Positions 6,201 to 12,838 of a DNA stretch of 23,902 bases are shown here, piece after piece. The notes beneath the pieces are model-generated. The model ran no database searches. It was not told the origin of the DNA and saw only the letters and a program-made list of their open reading frames with translations. Both the position numbers and the translations under genes were made by a program. This DNA comes from RGIG4140 sp045632845 (GTDB lineage Bacteria; Pseudomonadota; Alphaproteobacteria; CAAHEQ01; UBA3637): the NCBI GenBank assembly GCA_045632845.1, contig JAZQXL010000018.1:1-23902 (forward strand), given 5' to 3'. Each line of letters starts with the position of its first letter. The first letter of the stretch is position 1.

Positions 6201-6695
6201 ATGAATTTCAAAAAATCTCAATCCGGCCGTTCCATGGTTGAAATGCTCGGCGTCCTCGCCATTATCGGTGTGCTATCTGTGGGCGGTATTGCGGGGTATA
6301 GCCTCTCTATGCGTCGTCACAGAGCAAATCAGATTGTGGATTATGTTTCAAAGTATGCTGTAACAGGTTATAGTAAATGCCAACAATATGTTATAAATGG
6401 AGGCAATACCTCTATTGACGACATGACTGATTGTACTGCCGTAAATTTAGGATCACATTATGCAGATACTGATGGTGTGCCAGATGTTGGGCCTCTTCCT
6501 TCAGGGATTTATCATATAGCAATCGAAGAAATCACTTCAGATGATGAGGGTAATGATAACATTCGGATGCATATAGAATTCACAGATCAAAAACTCTGTC
6601 AAGCAGCCGCTTCTATTGTAGGAACAACTTGTCATATTGGATCTGGGCATCCACTTGGTGATAGTTATGTTTCATACATTATCAAACAAAACTAG
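6201..6695 (+). CDS. Type IV pilin-like protein (pilin 6)
   Basis: First gene of a two-gene unit, 164 residues, under the type 2 promoter with operator. The leader is MNFKKSQSG with Gly9. Cysteines are in SKCQQ, MTDCTA, KLCQA and TTCH. The mid-body has DVGPLPSGIYHI, in line with its plus-strand neighbours. The variable part is acidic (DDEGNDNIRMHIEFTDQK). The tail after the fourth cysteine (HIGSGHPLGDSYVSY) is longer than average. AAGGAG precedes the ATG by eight bases. Confidence 0.88.
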   Translation: MNFKKSQSGRSMVEMLGVLAIIGVLSVGGIAGYSLSMRRHRANQIVDYVSKYAVTGYSKCQQYVINGGNTSIDDMTDCTAVNLGSHYADTDGVPDVGPLPSGIYHIAIEEITSDDEGNDNIRMHIEFTDQKLCQAAASIVGTTCHIGSGHPLGDSYVSYIIKQN

Positions 6696-6704
6696 GAGAT
6701 AATT

Positions 6705-7160
6705 ATGAATTTCAAAAAACTTAAATCACAATCCGGTCGGTCAATGGTTGAAATGTTGGGCGTTCTCGCCATTATTGGCGTGCTTTCTGTCGGTGGTATT
6801 GCAGGATACAGCCTTTCTATGCGCAGACACAGAGCGAATGGGATTGTTGATAGCGCATCAAAGTATGCATTGGTGGCTTATGGCCGATGCCAACAAGAAA
6901 TCTTGAATGGGGACATAACAAATATAAGTGAATGTAATGCAATCAATTTTTATAATGCCGGGGTTGGTGCATCACCAACAGGATTAAGATCTAATATGTA
7001 TATAGGTAACTCTGGATTCACCACCAATCAAACCACAGGGGTTGATACGGTAACAGTAACAATTCCATTAGAAGATCCAAAACTCTGTCAAGCCGTTGCT
7101 TCTGTTACAGGCTCTACATGCCGTCATACAAACATTGAACTTCAAATCAAACAAAACTAA
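6705..7160 (+). CDS. Type IV pilin-like protein (pilin 7)
   Basis: Second gene of the operator-controlled unit, 151 residues, nine bases after pilin 6, using the TAGGAG that overlaps the stop codon of pilin 6. The leader ends KSQSG. The first body segment, ASKYALVAYGRCQQ, is the same as in the gene at 15129. The mid-motif is NAGVGASPTGL, one of the versions ending in Gly-Leu instead of Gly-Val. Cysteines are at GRCQQ, SECNA, KLCQA and STCR. The product is compact, with few residues between the fourth cysteine and IKQN. Confidence 0.88.
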   Translation: MNFKKLKSQSGRSMVEMLGVLAIIGVLSVGGIAGYSLSMRRHRANGIVDSASKYALVAYGRCQQEILNGDITNISECNAINFYNAGVGASPTGLRSNMYIGNSGFTTNQTTGVDTVTVTIPLEDPKLCQAVASVTGSTCRHTNIELQIKQN

Positions 7161-7179
7161 CTTACCATCTTTTACAAAT

Positions 7180-7207
7180 CACCCCTGCCCGTGCGGGGTG
7201 TTTTTTT
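7180..7207 (+). terminator. Terminator of pilin unit 6-7
   Basis: CACCCC, loop, GGGGTG and seven T. The lead-in CTAACTTACCATCTTTTACA is shared with the terminator at 3246. Confidence 0.85.
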
Positions 7208-7313
7208 GATCAAAAGGTTTGAGGGCAAATCCCCTTAAATGTCCCATAAAACATCCTTTGAAAGTGCAACACATTTGGCGCATAAAAGTCTTTTCTTTTC
7301 TATCCAAATCTGT

Positions 7314-7319
7314 TATACT
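7314..7319 (+). promoter_or_regulatory. -10 box of the 7342 gene
   Basis: TATACT preceded by TG (an extended -10 resemblance), with only a weak -35 (TTTTCT at 7291). A strong ribosome-binding site, AAAGAGGAGG, follows at 7328-7337. Confidence 0.45.
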
Positions 7320-7341
7320 CCCGTTTAAAGAGGAGGCTTGA

Positions 7342-7920
7342 ATGAAACAGAGTTCAACTTCAAAAGCAAAGGCGGATAATAAAAGTCAACACCCTTTTGA
7401 GCAAGGGGAATTGTTCCCTGATTTAGCAGGTACTGAGGGGGCAAAACACAAAAAAACAGGGCAAAAAGACGCCTCCTTTGATTTTTGGGAGCCAGAAGTT
7501 TTCCCCTTGAATGAGGGGAATGAACAACCCGTTGCCACCCCGCTTGAAAGCCGCTGGTACAACAACATTCAAGTGAACAGTTATCGCACCAAAGAGGGGA
7601 TGAATATCCTTTCTGTCATGGGCAGTGACGGGGTGATGATGAGCGTTCCTGGTTCGTTTGACACCTCGGTTGAAATGGCGCAAACCGTTATGGATGAAAA
7701 AAAACCTTCCCAACCTGATGCGCCAGTCTTTGGTGGAAAAGGGTCCTCTTTGGCCACCAAGGCTGAAGCTTTTAAATCCCAAATAAAAGAGGCGCCAACG
7801 CCTCAACCTGTCAAACCCAAAGCGCCTTACAACCCTGCTGATGTTCCCCCGCTCACCTATGGCACCCCCAGAAAAGAAGGGGTCAATCTCTTGCGCATAT
7901 TTAGGCCCGGCTGCAAGTAA
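7342..7920 (+). CDS. Unrecognised Pro/Lys-rich protein, tail within a repeat
   Basis: The product has 192 residues, no signal peptide and no membrane segment. I do not recognise the family. A polar N-terminus (about 1-70, with QGELFPDL and FDFWEPEVFP) leads to a more folded-looking central part (SRWYNNIQVNSYRTKEG through VMGSDGVMMSVPGSFDTSVEMAQ, about 73-115). A Pro/Lys-rich linker follows (PTPQPVKPKAPYNPADVPP, about 150-170). The start is firm: ATG follows AAAGAGGAGG. The last codons (RPGCK-stop) are made of GCCCGGCTGCAAGTAA, which is the outer end of the repeat at 7903-8188. The native C-terminus has therefore probably been replaced. Pilin units lie on both sides, but nothing in the sequence ties it to them. 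Confidence 0.7.
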   Translation: MKQSSTSKAKADNKSQHPFEQGELFPDLAGTEGAKHKKTGQKDASFDFWEPEVFPLNEGNEQPVATPLESRWYNNIQVNSYRTKEGMNILSVMGSDGVMMSVPGSFDTSVEMAQTVMDEKKPSQPDAPVFGGKGSSLATKAEAFKSQIKEAPTPQPVKPKAPYNPADVPPLTYGTPRKEGVNLLRIFRPGCK

Positions 7921-8188
7921 GTTAAGAGCTGACGGGTTAAGGGGTAACTAAAGGTAAATCATTTGGTCTCAAGTACCTTGAGCTATCGCTCTTTATTTCA
8001 ATTCCGACTAAATTCTTTTGCGCTTTTAGTTTGCACTTAAACCTCAAAAGAAAAGTCTCATTGCTTGGCTTATAAAAACAATAATTACTTTTATTGTTTT
8101 TATGGCGCAGTGTACTATACGCCCAAAGATTTGCTCTTTATTTGCCTCCTTACCCCTTGCTCTTAACGCATACCTAAAATCGAGGTTA
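7903..8188 (-). repeat. TIR element, AAGAGC type, carrying the 160-base core
   Basis: GTTAAGAGC at 7921-7929 pairs with GCTCTTAAC at 8159-8167. Inside both ends are short remnants of the ordinary AAGAGC-type interior (GGTAACTAAAGG; TTTATTTGCCTCC). The middle is the 160-base core (7968-8122, minus orientation). It looks like one element nested in, or swapped into, another. Confidence 0.75.
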
Positions 8189-8280
8189 AAATAGCTCTTA
8201 CGAGCTTAGGATAAATCGAGGTTATCTTTTTTAGGGCGATTTTATAACCCATCCATTAGACCGAGGTTAAAGTAACACAT
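8189..8280. repeat. Two solo element ends in a row
   Basis: After the complete element, ATCGAGGTTATCTTTT (to about 8230) and CATCCATTAGACCGAGGTTA (8251-8271) repeat the common outer flank without any partner. No terminator is visible for the pilin operon that ends at 8293 facing this region. Confidence 0.55.
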
Positions 8281-8292
8281 CTGGCTTAAAAC

Positions 8293-8745
8293 TTAGTTTT
8301 GTTTGACTAAAATTACTCTCTCTGAAAAACCCCGACAAGTGGAACCAAAAATTGAGGCAACAGCTTCACAAAGTTTTCGATCATTAAAACTTGCATAAAT
8401 TTTAATAGCATCAACTTGCGCATCCTTCTTAAAAGTAACACCTGCAAACCAAAGTTTCCTCACCTCTTTAGGGATGGCTCCACTATCTGGTTGAACACCT
8501 TTATGGCTATAAAATGAACTTGTCAAATGGCAGGCACGTATATCAACACCTTCGTTTAAAACTTTTTGTTGACAGGTAGCATATTCGGCCAAAGCAAATT
8601 TTGAAATATAATCAGCAACCCGATTGATACAAGTTTGACGCAAAAAATTGTTATATAACGCAACCCCTCCCAGAGCAAGCACGGCAATAATCGCTAGAAT
8701 ACTCCGTATTTTCACCACAAAATGCACTGTTTGTTGATTTTTCAC
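8293..8745 (-). CDS. Degenerate pilin-like protein (pilin 8), lacks processing site
   Basis: Last gene of a four-gene minus-strand operon, 150 residues, beginning with GTG (AAGGGA upstream). The body is clearly family: SKFALAEYATCQQ, a mid cysteine in RACH, DRKLCEAVASIFGSTC and a final VKQN. The N-terminus is not. Where the relatives have Gly-Arg-Ser-Met-Val-Glu this one reads V-H-F-V-V-K, so the cleavage Gly is Val and Glu5 is Lys. The hydrophobic segment survives as ILAIIAVLALGGVALY. SMRRHRAN is replaced by FLRQTCIN, which adds a fifth cysteine. No frameshift is apparent, so it may make a membrane-anchored protein that is not polymerised. Confidence 0.75.
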   Translation of the reverse strand: MKNQQTVHFVVKIRSILAIIAVLALGGVALYNNFLRQTCINRVADYISKFALAEYATCQQKVLNEGVDIRACHLTSSFYSHKGVQPDSGAIPKEVRKLWFAGVTFKKDAQVDAIKIYASFNDRKLCEAVASIFGSTCRGFSERVILVKQN

Positions 8746-8757
8746 AAAAAAGATCCC

Positions 8758-9210
8758 TTAGTTTTGCTTGATTTTGATCCAAATACCATTGCCTGAACAG
8801 GATTTACCCATAACAGAGGCAAAAGCTTGGCAAAGTTTTGCGTCATCAAAATATACAGCAAAAGCCGCTTCATCACCCCCTGCATTATCCATATCAACAC
8901 TGGAAGAGGTTATCTCTTGAACGCCACTGGGCAAAGCGCCAACATCAGCCTCTTCAAAAGAGGGTAATTTATCCGCTAAGCATGTGTATTCAGAACTTTT
9001 ACTTTCTGTTCCAGCCAACACATGTTGTTGACAACTGTTATAAAGAACCAATGCATATTTGGCCGCAACGTCTGCCAGCTGATTTGCCCTGTGTCTGCGC
9101 ATAGAGAGGGAGTACCCCGCAATCCCGCCGACGGAAAGAACGCCGATAATTGCCAAAACACCCAACATTTCAACCATAGAACGACCAGACTGAGATTTTT
9201 TAAATTTCAT
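8758..9210 (-). CDS. Type IV pilin-like protein (pilin 9)
   Basis: Third gene of the minus-strand operon, 150 residues, 25 bases after the gene upstream; a full TAGGAG lies before its ATG. The leader is MKFKKSQSG. The first body segment is VAAKYALVLYNSCQQ, and the spacing to the second cysteine is enlarged (HVLAGTESKSSEYTC). The mid-motif is EADVGALPSGV. The third-cysteine block reads FDDAKLCQAFASVMGKSC, with Ala-Phe where most have Ala-Val. It closes GIWIKIKQN. The 12 bases to the next gene contain no regulatory signal. Confidence 0.87.
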   Translation of the reverse strand: MKFKKSQSGRSMVEMLGVLAIIGVLSVGGIAGYSLSMRRHRANQLADVAAKYALVLYNSCQQHVLAGTESKSSEYTCLADKLPSFEEADVGALPSGVQEITSSSVDMDNAGGDEAAFAVYFDDAKLCQAFASVMGKSCSGNGIWIKIKQN

Positions 9211-9235
9211 ATTATCTCCTATTTTTTATAATGAA

Positions 9236-9697
9236 TTAGTTTTGTTTGATTCTAAGAGCAACATTGTTATTATTAACGCAAGCAGTTCCCACAACGGATG
9301 CAACCGCTTTGCAGAGTTTGTCATCATCAAAGTTGGCGCTTACAATGACAATATCTTCACCTGTTTCTGCGTCTTTTTCAAATCTAGGAGCACCAATATC
9401 GTACACGCCTGCTGGATAAGTACCTAGTCCAGAATCTCTAAAATGAGTAACCCCACAGTTTTCGAAATCGCAAACAAAAGAACCCTCAATATATCTGCCA
9501 TTCTCCAACAAATATTGTTGTTGTGAATAACTAAGCAAGGCGTATTTTGAGAGTAAATCCACCACCTGATTTGCCCTGTGTCTGCGCATTGACAAGCTAT
9601 ACCCTGCAATACCGCCCACAGAAAGCACACCGATAATAGCCAAGACACCCAACATTTCAACCATTGACCGACCTGATTCTGATTTTTTAAATTTCAT
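9236..9697 (-). CDS. Type IV pilin-like protein (pilin 10), shifted cysteine
   Basis: Second gene of the operon, 153 residues, 12 bases after the first. The N-terminal block is standard (leader MKFKKSES, Gly9). The conserved first cysteine is missing: the segment reads SYSQQQYLLENG, Gln in place of Cys. Two cysteines occur instead in the middle (SFVCDFENCGV), so an internal pair could replace the usual bond. The mid-motif is DSGLGTYPAGV. The segment DIVIVSANFDDDKLCKAVAS resembles that of pilin 2 at 2245 more than those of its operon neighbours. Confidence 0.87.
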   Translation of the reverse strand: MKFKKSESGRSMVEMLGVLAIIGVLSVGGIAGYSLSMRRHRANQVVDLLSKYALLSYSQQQYLLENGRYIEGSFVCDFENCGVTHFRDSGLGTYPAGVYDIGAPRFEKDAETGEDIVIVSANFDDDKLCKAVASVVGTACVNNNNVALRIKQN

Positions 9698-9709
9698 TTT
9701 TTAACTCCC

Positions 9710-10156
9710 TTAGTTTTGTTTGATTTTGATTTGAATTCTGTCATCGCTACATGTTGTACCAACAATAGATGCTGTTGCTTGACAGAGTTTTTGATCAGAA
9801 AAAACAGTAAAGACGGAAACTGTATCAATCCCTGTGTTTTTATCGGTTGTAATCTCGTCAATACATACTCCAGAAGCTAATCCTGCAGGAGTATTACCAA
9901 TACCATCAACATAAAAACAGTCATCGCTTACACATTCGGTTATATCATTAATTTCTCCATTTAAGATTTTTTGTTGGCATTGGCTGTATCCAACTAATGC
10001 AAACTTAGATGCGTGGTCAACCACCCCATTAGCACGATGTCTGCGCATAGAAAGGCTATACCCTGCAATCCCGCCCACAGAAAGCACGCCGATGATAGCA
10101 AGAACGCCTAACATTTCAACCATAGAACGACCAGATTCAAGTTTTTTAAATTTCAT
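9710..10156 (-). CDS. Type IV pilin-like protein (pilin 11)
   Basis: First gene of the four-gene minus-strand operon, 148 residues, directly behind a type 1 promoter, with AAGGGAGC as ribosome-binding site. The leader is MKFKKLES. Cysteines are at SQCQQ, TECVSDDC (an extra one), VCID, KLCQA and TTCS. With six cysteines it departs from the four-cysteine rule. The mid-motif is DGIGNTPAGL. The segment CQQKILNGEINDITEC is close to that of the gene at 15129 (CQQKIINGEINDFSDC), another similarity between units on opposite strands. Confidence 0.88.
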   Translation of the reverse strand: MKFKKLESGRSMVEMLGVLAIIGVLSVGGIAGYSLSMRRHRANGVVDHASKFALVGYSQCQQKILNGEINDITECVSDDCFYVDGIGNTPAGLASGVCIDEITTDKNTGIDTVSVFTVFSDQKLCQATASIVGTTCSDDRIQIKIKQN

Positions 10157-10192
10157 TTTAAAGCTCCCTTAGTTTTTTAAATTGATAAGAGT

Positions 10193-10221
10193 ACTAAACC
10201 ATAGAACACTTAAAAAATCAA
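10193..10221 (-). promoter_or_regulatory. Pilin promoter, type 1 (TTTAGT), minus strand
   Basis: Read on the minus strand: TTGATT, 17 bases, TTTAGT, then ACTCTTATCAATT. It is the fourth example of this promoter and drives pilins 11 to 8. Confidence 0.7.
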
Positions 10222-10230
10222 GTAGAATAT

Positions 10231-10265
10231 AAAAAACACACCCCTTCATATGGTGTGTTTTTTTA
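10231..10265 (-). terminator. Hairpin terminator between CoA-transferase and pilin operons
   Basis: AAAAAACACACC, nine-base loop, GGTGTG and seven T. It is symmetrical enough to work in both directions. On the minus strand it would end transcription coming from the CoA-transferase genes ten bases before the pilin promoter. Confidence 0.75.
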
Positions 10266-10390
10266 TATACAAATACCTAACCTTATACAGTCGGATAACC
10301 TCAGTGTGAGAATATAAAAGTAATAATCATTTAAAATTATTTTTGCTCGCTATTGACAAATCCATCCCTCCACCCTATATTGACGTTTAA

Positions 10391-10435
10391 GGGGAGAAGT
10401 TTAATTTTTTTTCAGGATTTTTAAAACTCCTCCCC
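10391..10435. other. Long hairpin downstream of CoA-transferase B
   Basis: GGGGAGAAGTTTAA and TTAAAACTCCTCCCC form a stem of about 14 pairs with one mismatch and one bulge. It lies 30 bases after the CoA-transferase B stop. No T-run follows on that strand, so it may protect the message instead of ending it. Confidence 0.5.
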
Positions 10436-10463
10436 CATTCAAATAATTTGATTTTTCAACAAC

Positions 10464-11123
10464 TTAGAATGTTTTTAAATCGTTTGAAATTTTAAAATTC
10501 GCCTCTGTTGTGGCATAAATTTCATCCAAAGTTGACAATTTATTTATTTCTTTTAACCAAAGACCATCAGATTTTCGCTCCATCACGCATTTTTCGGTGA
10601 TGATCATATCCACTTCATTGATAGCAGTGAGTGGCAAGGTACATTTTTTAAGAATTTTAGGAGCTCCTTTGGCGGTGTGTTCCATCATCACAATCACCTT
10701 TTGCGCTCCAACCACAAGGTCCATCGCCCCGCCCATCCCTGGCACAATTTTGCCTGGGACAAGCCAGTTGGCAAGGTTGCCTTCTTCATCCACCTGAAGC
10801 GCCCCCAAAACCGTTGTGTTGATGTGCCCACCGCGGATCATTGAAAAACTTGTCAAACTGTCAAAAAAACAGCCCCCTGCCCCAATGCTCACATAGTTGC
10901 CACCCGCATCGGTGATGGATTTGTCCGCCTGATCCAAAGGCAAAATGCCCGAAGCGCCCAAAATCCCATTTTCAGATTGCAAAAACACATGCACATCTTT
11001 TGGAATATAATTTGAAGCCAACGTTGGCATACCAATCCCAAGGGTAACAACGTCCCCGTCTTTAAACTCTTGAGCCACACGCCTAGCAATCATATGGCGC
11101 AATTCATTCTTATCCATTTCCAT
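10464..11123 (-). CDS. Acetoacetate/butyrate-type CoA-transferase, subunit B
   Basis: This 219-residue protein belongs to the family I coenzyme A transferases (CtfB/AtoA/ScoB). These move CoA between a short-chain acyl-CoA and an acid such as acetate or acetoacetate through a glutamyl-CoA intermediate. The catalytic Glu is in QSENGILG (about residues 49-56). Other family marks are GIGMPTLASNYIP, SFSMIRGGH, TVLGALQVDEEGNLANW and GGAMDLVVGA. The sequence resembles, from memory, clostridial CtfB over its length. Its ATG overlaps the stop of subunit A by one base (TAATG), with GGGGAGG just before, so the two are translationally coupled, as expected for a heteromeric enzyme. The cytoplasmic metabolic role is unrelated to the pilin genes around it. 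Confidence 0.9.
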   Translation of the reverse strand: MEMDKNELRHMIARRVAQEFKDGDVVTLGIGMPTLASNYIPKDVHVFLQSENGILGASGILPLDQADKSITDAGGNYVSIGAGGCFFDSLTSFSMIRGGHINTTVLGALQVDEEGNLANWLVPGKIVPGMGGAMDLVVGAQKVIVMMEHTAKGAPKILKKCTLPLTAINEVDMIITEKCVMERKSDGLWLKEINKLSTLDEIYATTEANFKISNDLKTF

Positions 11124-11782
11124 TAAAAGACCTCCCCTTTTTTAACAATATGGTCAACAAAAATACCCGAAATCACCACATCATCTGGGTTCATCGGTTC
11201 GGTCAAATATTCTTCAGCCTCCACAATCACGGTTTTAGCCGCCATGGCCATAATGGTGTTGAAGTTTCTGGTCGTTCCGTGGAAAGAAATGTTCCCATAA
11301 GGGTCCACTTTTGAACCATAAATCAACGCCACATCCGCATACAGTGGTTTTTCAAGCAAATAGGTTTGCCCCTCTACAACGATTTTTTCTTTCCCCTCTT
11401 CAATGAGCGTGCCAATCCCCGCTTTGGTGAGCACGCCACCTAGTCCGGCGCCGCCTGCATGAATACGCTCGGCCAATGTGCCTTGAGGAACGAGCTCAAC
11501 CTCCAAGAGCTTTTCATTCATCCGGCGCCCTGTTTCAGGATTGGTGCCAATGTGGGTTGCAATCACCTTTTTGAGCTTGCCGTTTGCCACCAAAAGCCCC
11601 CGCCCAGAATCTTGAAAACACGTATCATTGGCAATGAGGGTCAAATCTTTTGTATCCAAGGTTAAAAGAGCTTTAATCAACGTTTGCGGTGTTCCGCATT
11701 TTAAAAAGCCCCCTACCATCACCCGATCCCCTGATTGAACGAGCTTTGCCGCATCGATGGGAGAAATAAGTTTATTTTTCAT
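11123..11782 (-). CDS. Acetoacetate/butyrate-type CoA-transferase, subunit A
   Basis: This is the partner of subunit B, 219 residues from the start chosen here. An upstream frame could begin at 11851. I prefer ATG at 11782 because AAGGA lies just before it, the family N-terminus (KLISPIDAAKLVQSGDRVMVGG) begins there, and a good promoter lies between the two candidates. Family marks: GGFLKCGTPQTLI, NDTCF, HIGTNPETGRRM, ELVPQGTLAERIHAGGAGLG (the oxyanion-region glycines) and a C-terminal VIVEAEEYL. NDTCF and GFLKCGTP recall clostridial CtfA. The enzyme would handle butyrate, acetate or acetoacetate. Its place between two pilin units, with repeats on one side, may reflect insertion. Confidence 0.9.
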   Translation of the reverse strand: MKNKLISPIDAAKLVQSGDRVMVGGFLKCGTPQTLIKALLTLDTKDLTLIANDTCFQDSGRGLLVANGKLKKVIATHIGTNPETGRRMNEKLLEVELVPQGTLAERIHAGGAGLGGVLTKAGIGTLIEEGKEKIVVEGQTYLLEKPLYADVALIYGSKVDPYGNISFHGTTRNFNTIMAMAAKTVIVEAEEYLTEPMNPDDVVISGIFVDHIVKKGEVF

Positions 11783-11813
11783 ATTAATCCTTTTTTTTCG
11801 TTTCGAATACCTT

Positions 11814-11842
11814 TTTTTAACAAGATACATGCCCCTTGTCAA
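11814..11842 (-). promoter_or_regulatory. Promoter of the CoA-transferase operon
   Basis: On the minus strand: TTGACA, a 17-base spacer and TAAAAA. The -35 matches consensus; the -10 is weak. Confidence 0.6.
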
Positions 11843-11885
11843 CAAGAACAAAGCTTTTTAACAAAAATGTAAAAATTTTTGTTTA

Positions 11886-12176
11886 AAAAGCCCAACCTCC
11901 TCAGTGTTAAGAGTTAAAGTTTTAAGAGGTGTCTAACGCATAAATTGCTAAGCTCAAGTACCTTGAGCTATCGCTCTTTATTTCAATTCCGACTAAATTC
12001 TTTTGCGCTTTAAGTTTGCACTTAAACCTCAAAAGAAAAGTCTCATTGCTTGGCTTATAAAAACAATAATTACTTTTATTGTTTTTATGGCGCAGTGTAC
12101 TATACGCTTAACAATTCACACATTATACCCTCTCTTAAAACTTACTCTTAACGCATCCATTACATCGAGGTTATCT
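11886..12176 (-). repeat. TIR element carrying the 160-base core, copy 3
   Basis: Starts AAAAGCCCAACC and ends CATCGAGGTTATCTT. GTTAAGAGTTAAAGTTTTAA (11906 on) pairs with CTCTTAAAACTTACTCTTAAC (12132-12152). The core at 11949-12107 is nearly identical to those at 7968 and 4174. A solo end (AAAAGCCCGAGCTCCTCAG) follows at 12178. Confidence 0.75.
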
Positions 12177-12236
12177 TAAAAGCCCGAGCTCCTCAGAGTT
12201 TAAAAAAAACGTTATAAGTTTTTCTCCCCCAACCAA

Positions 12237-12298
12237 CAGCGCATTAAGAAAAAGCACTCAGTGGATAAATAAAACCAGCGATTGACGTGTACACTAAG
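12237..12298. repeat. Fragment of AAGAGC-type element
   Basis: GCATTAAGAAAAAGC is followed by ATAAAACCAGCGATTGACGT, which is the interior sequence of the element at 4339-4516. No right end is present. Confidence 0.5.
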
Positions 12299-12308
12299 CC
12301 ATAAAAAC

Positions 12309-12339
12309 AAAAAAAAGAGAGTGTTTAGCTCTCTTTTTT
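12309..12339 (-). terminator. Terminator of pilin unit 12-13
   Basis: GAGAG/CTCTC stem with a seven-base loop and runs of A and T on both sides. It lies about 20 bases after the last gene of the minus-strand unit. Confidence 0.8.
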
Positions 12340-12360
12340 GACAAGAACAAAGTTAAAAAA

Positions 12361-12828
12361 TTAGTTTTGTTTGATTTTAATTTCAACACGGCGTTCGGTG
12401 CAAGCAGTTCCTGTGATGGCGGCAACAGCTTGGCAGAGTTTTTGATCAGCAAAAGGCACATCAAGAACAACCGTGTCAACACCTGATGAATCTGTTTCAA
12501 TCCCATCAAAATTATAGGTTGAAGCAAGTCCCGCAGGAACATCCCCAATACCTGCATCTGAAAAATAAGGAACATGTTTTGTTCCATTTTCTGACCAAGA
12601 TACACACTCTGAAAGGCTGGAAACTTCTCCATTCAGTAAATTTTGTTGACAGCTGCTGTATGCAACCAAGGCATATTTTGAGGCACTATCCACCACCCCA
12701 TTGGCACGGTGTCTGCGCATAGAAAGGCTGTAGCCTGCAATACCACCGACAGAAAGCACGCCGATAATGGCAAGCACGCCGAGCATTTCAACCATTGACC
12801 GACCGGATTCAAGTTTTTTAAATTTCAT
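12361..12828 (-). CDS. Type IV pilin-like protein (pilin 12)
   Basis: Second gene of a two-gene minus-strand unit, 155 residues, ten bases after pilin 13 with TAGGAG formed from its stop. The leader is MKFKKLES. The first segment is ASKYALVAYSSCQQNLLNGE, with the second cysteine in SECVSW. The mid-motif DAGIGDVPAGL and VDTVVLDVPFADQKLCQAV precede the final pair. The close ERRVEIKIKQN resembles that of pilin 11. The terminator follows at once. Confidence 0.88.
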   Translation of the reverse strand: MKFKKLESGRSMVEMLGVLAIIGVLSVGGIAGYSLSMRRHRANGVVDSASKYALVAYSSCQQNLLNGEVSSLSECVSWSENGTKHVPYFSDAGIGDVPAGLASTYNFDGIETDSSGVDTVVLDVPFADQKLCQAVAAITGTACTERRVEIKIKQN

Positions 12829-12838
12829 TTTTTAACTC

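Noticed and set aside
7423..7806. Minus-strand frame of 127 codons opposite the 7342 gene
   Set aside because: It is the complement of a gene with a strong ribosome-binding site and has none itself; a typical shadow.
11783..11851. N-terminal extension of CoA-transferase subunit A
   Set aside because: The promoter lies inside it, the family does not have it, and a ribosome-binding site fits ATG at 11782.
12294..12632. Minus-strand frame overlapping pilin 12
   Set aside because: Out-of-frame reading of a clear family member that runs into its terminator.
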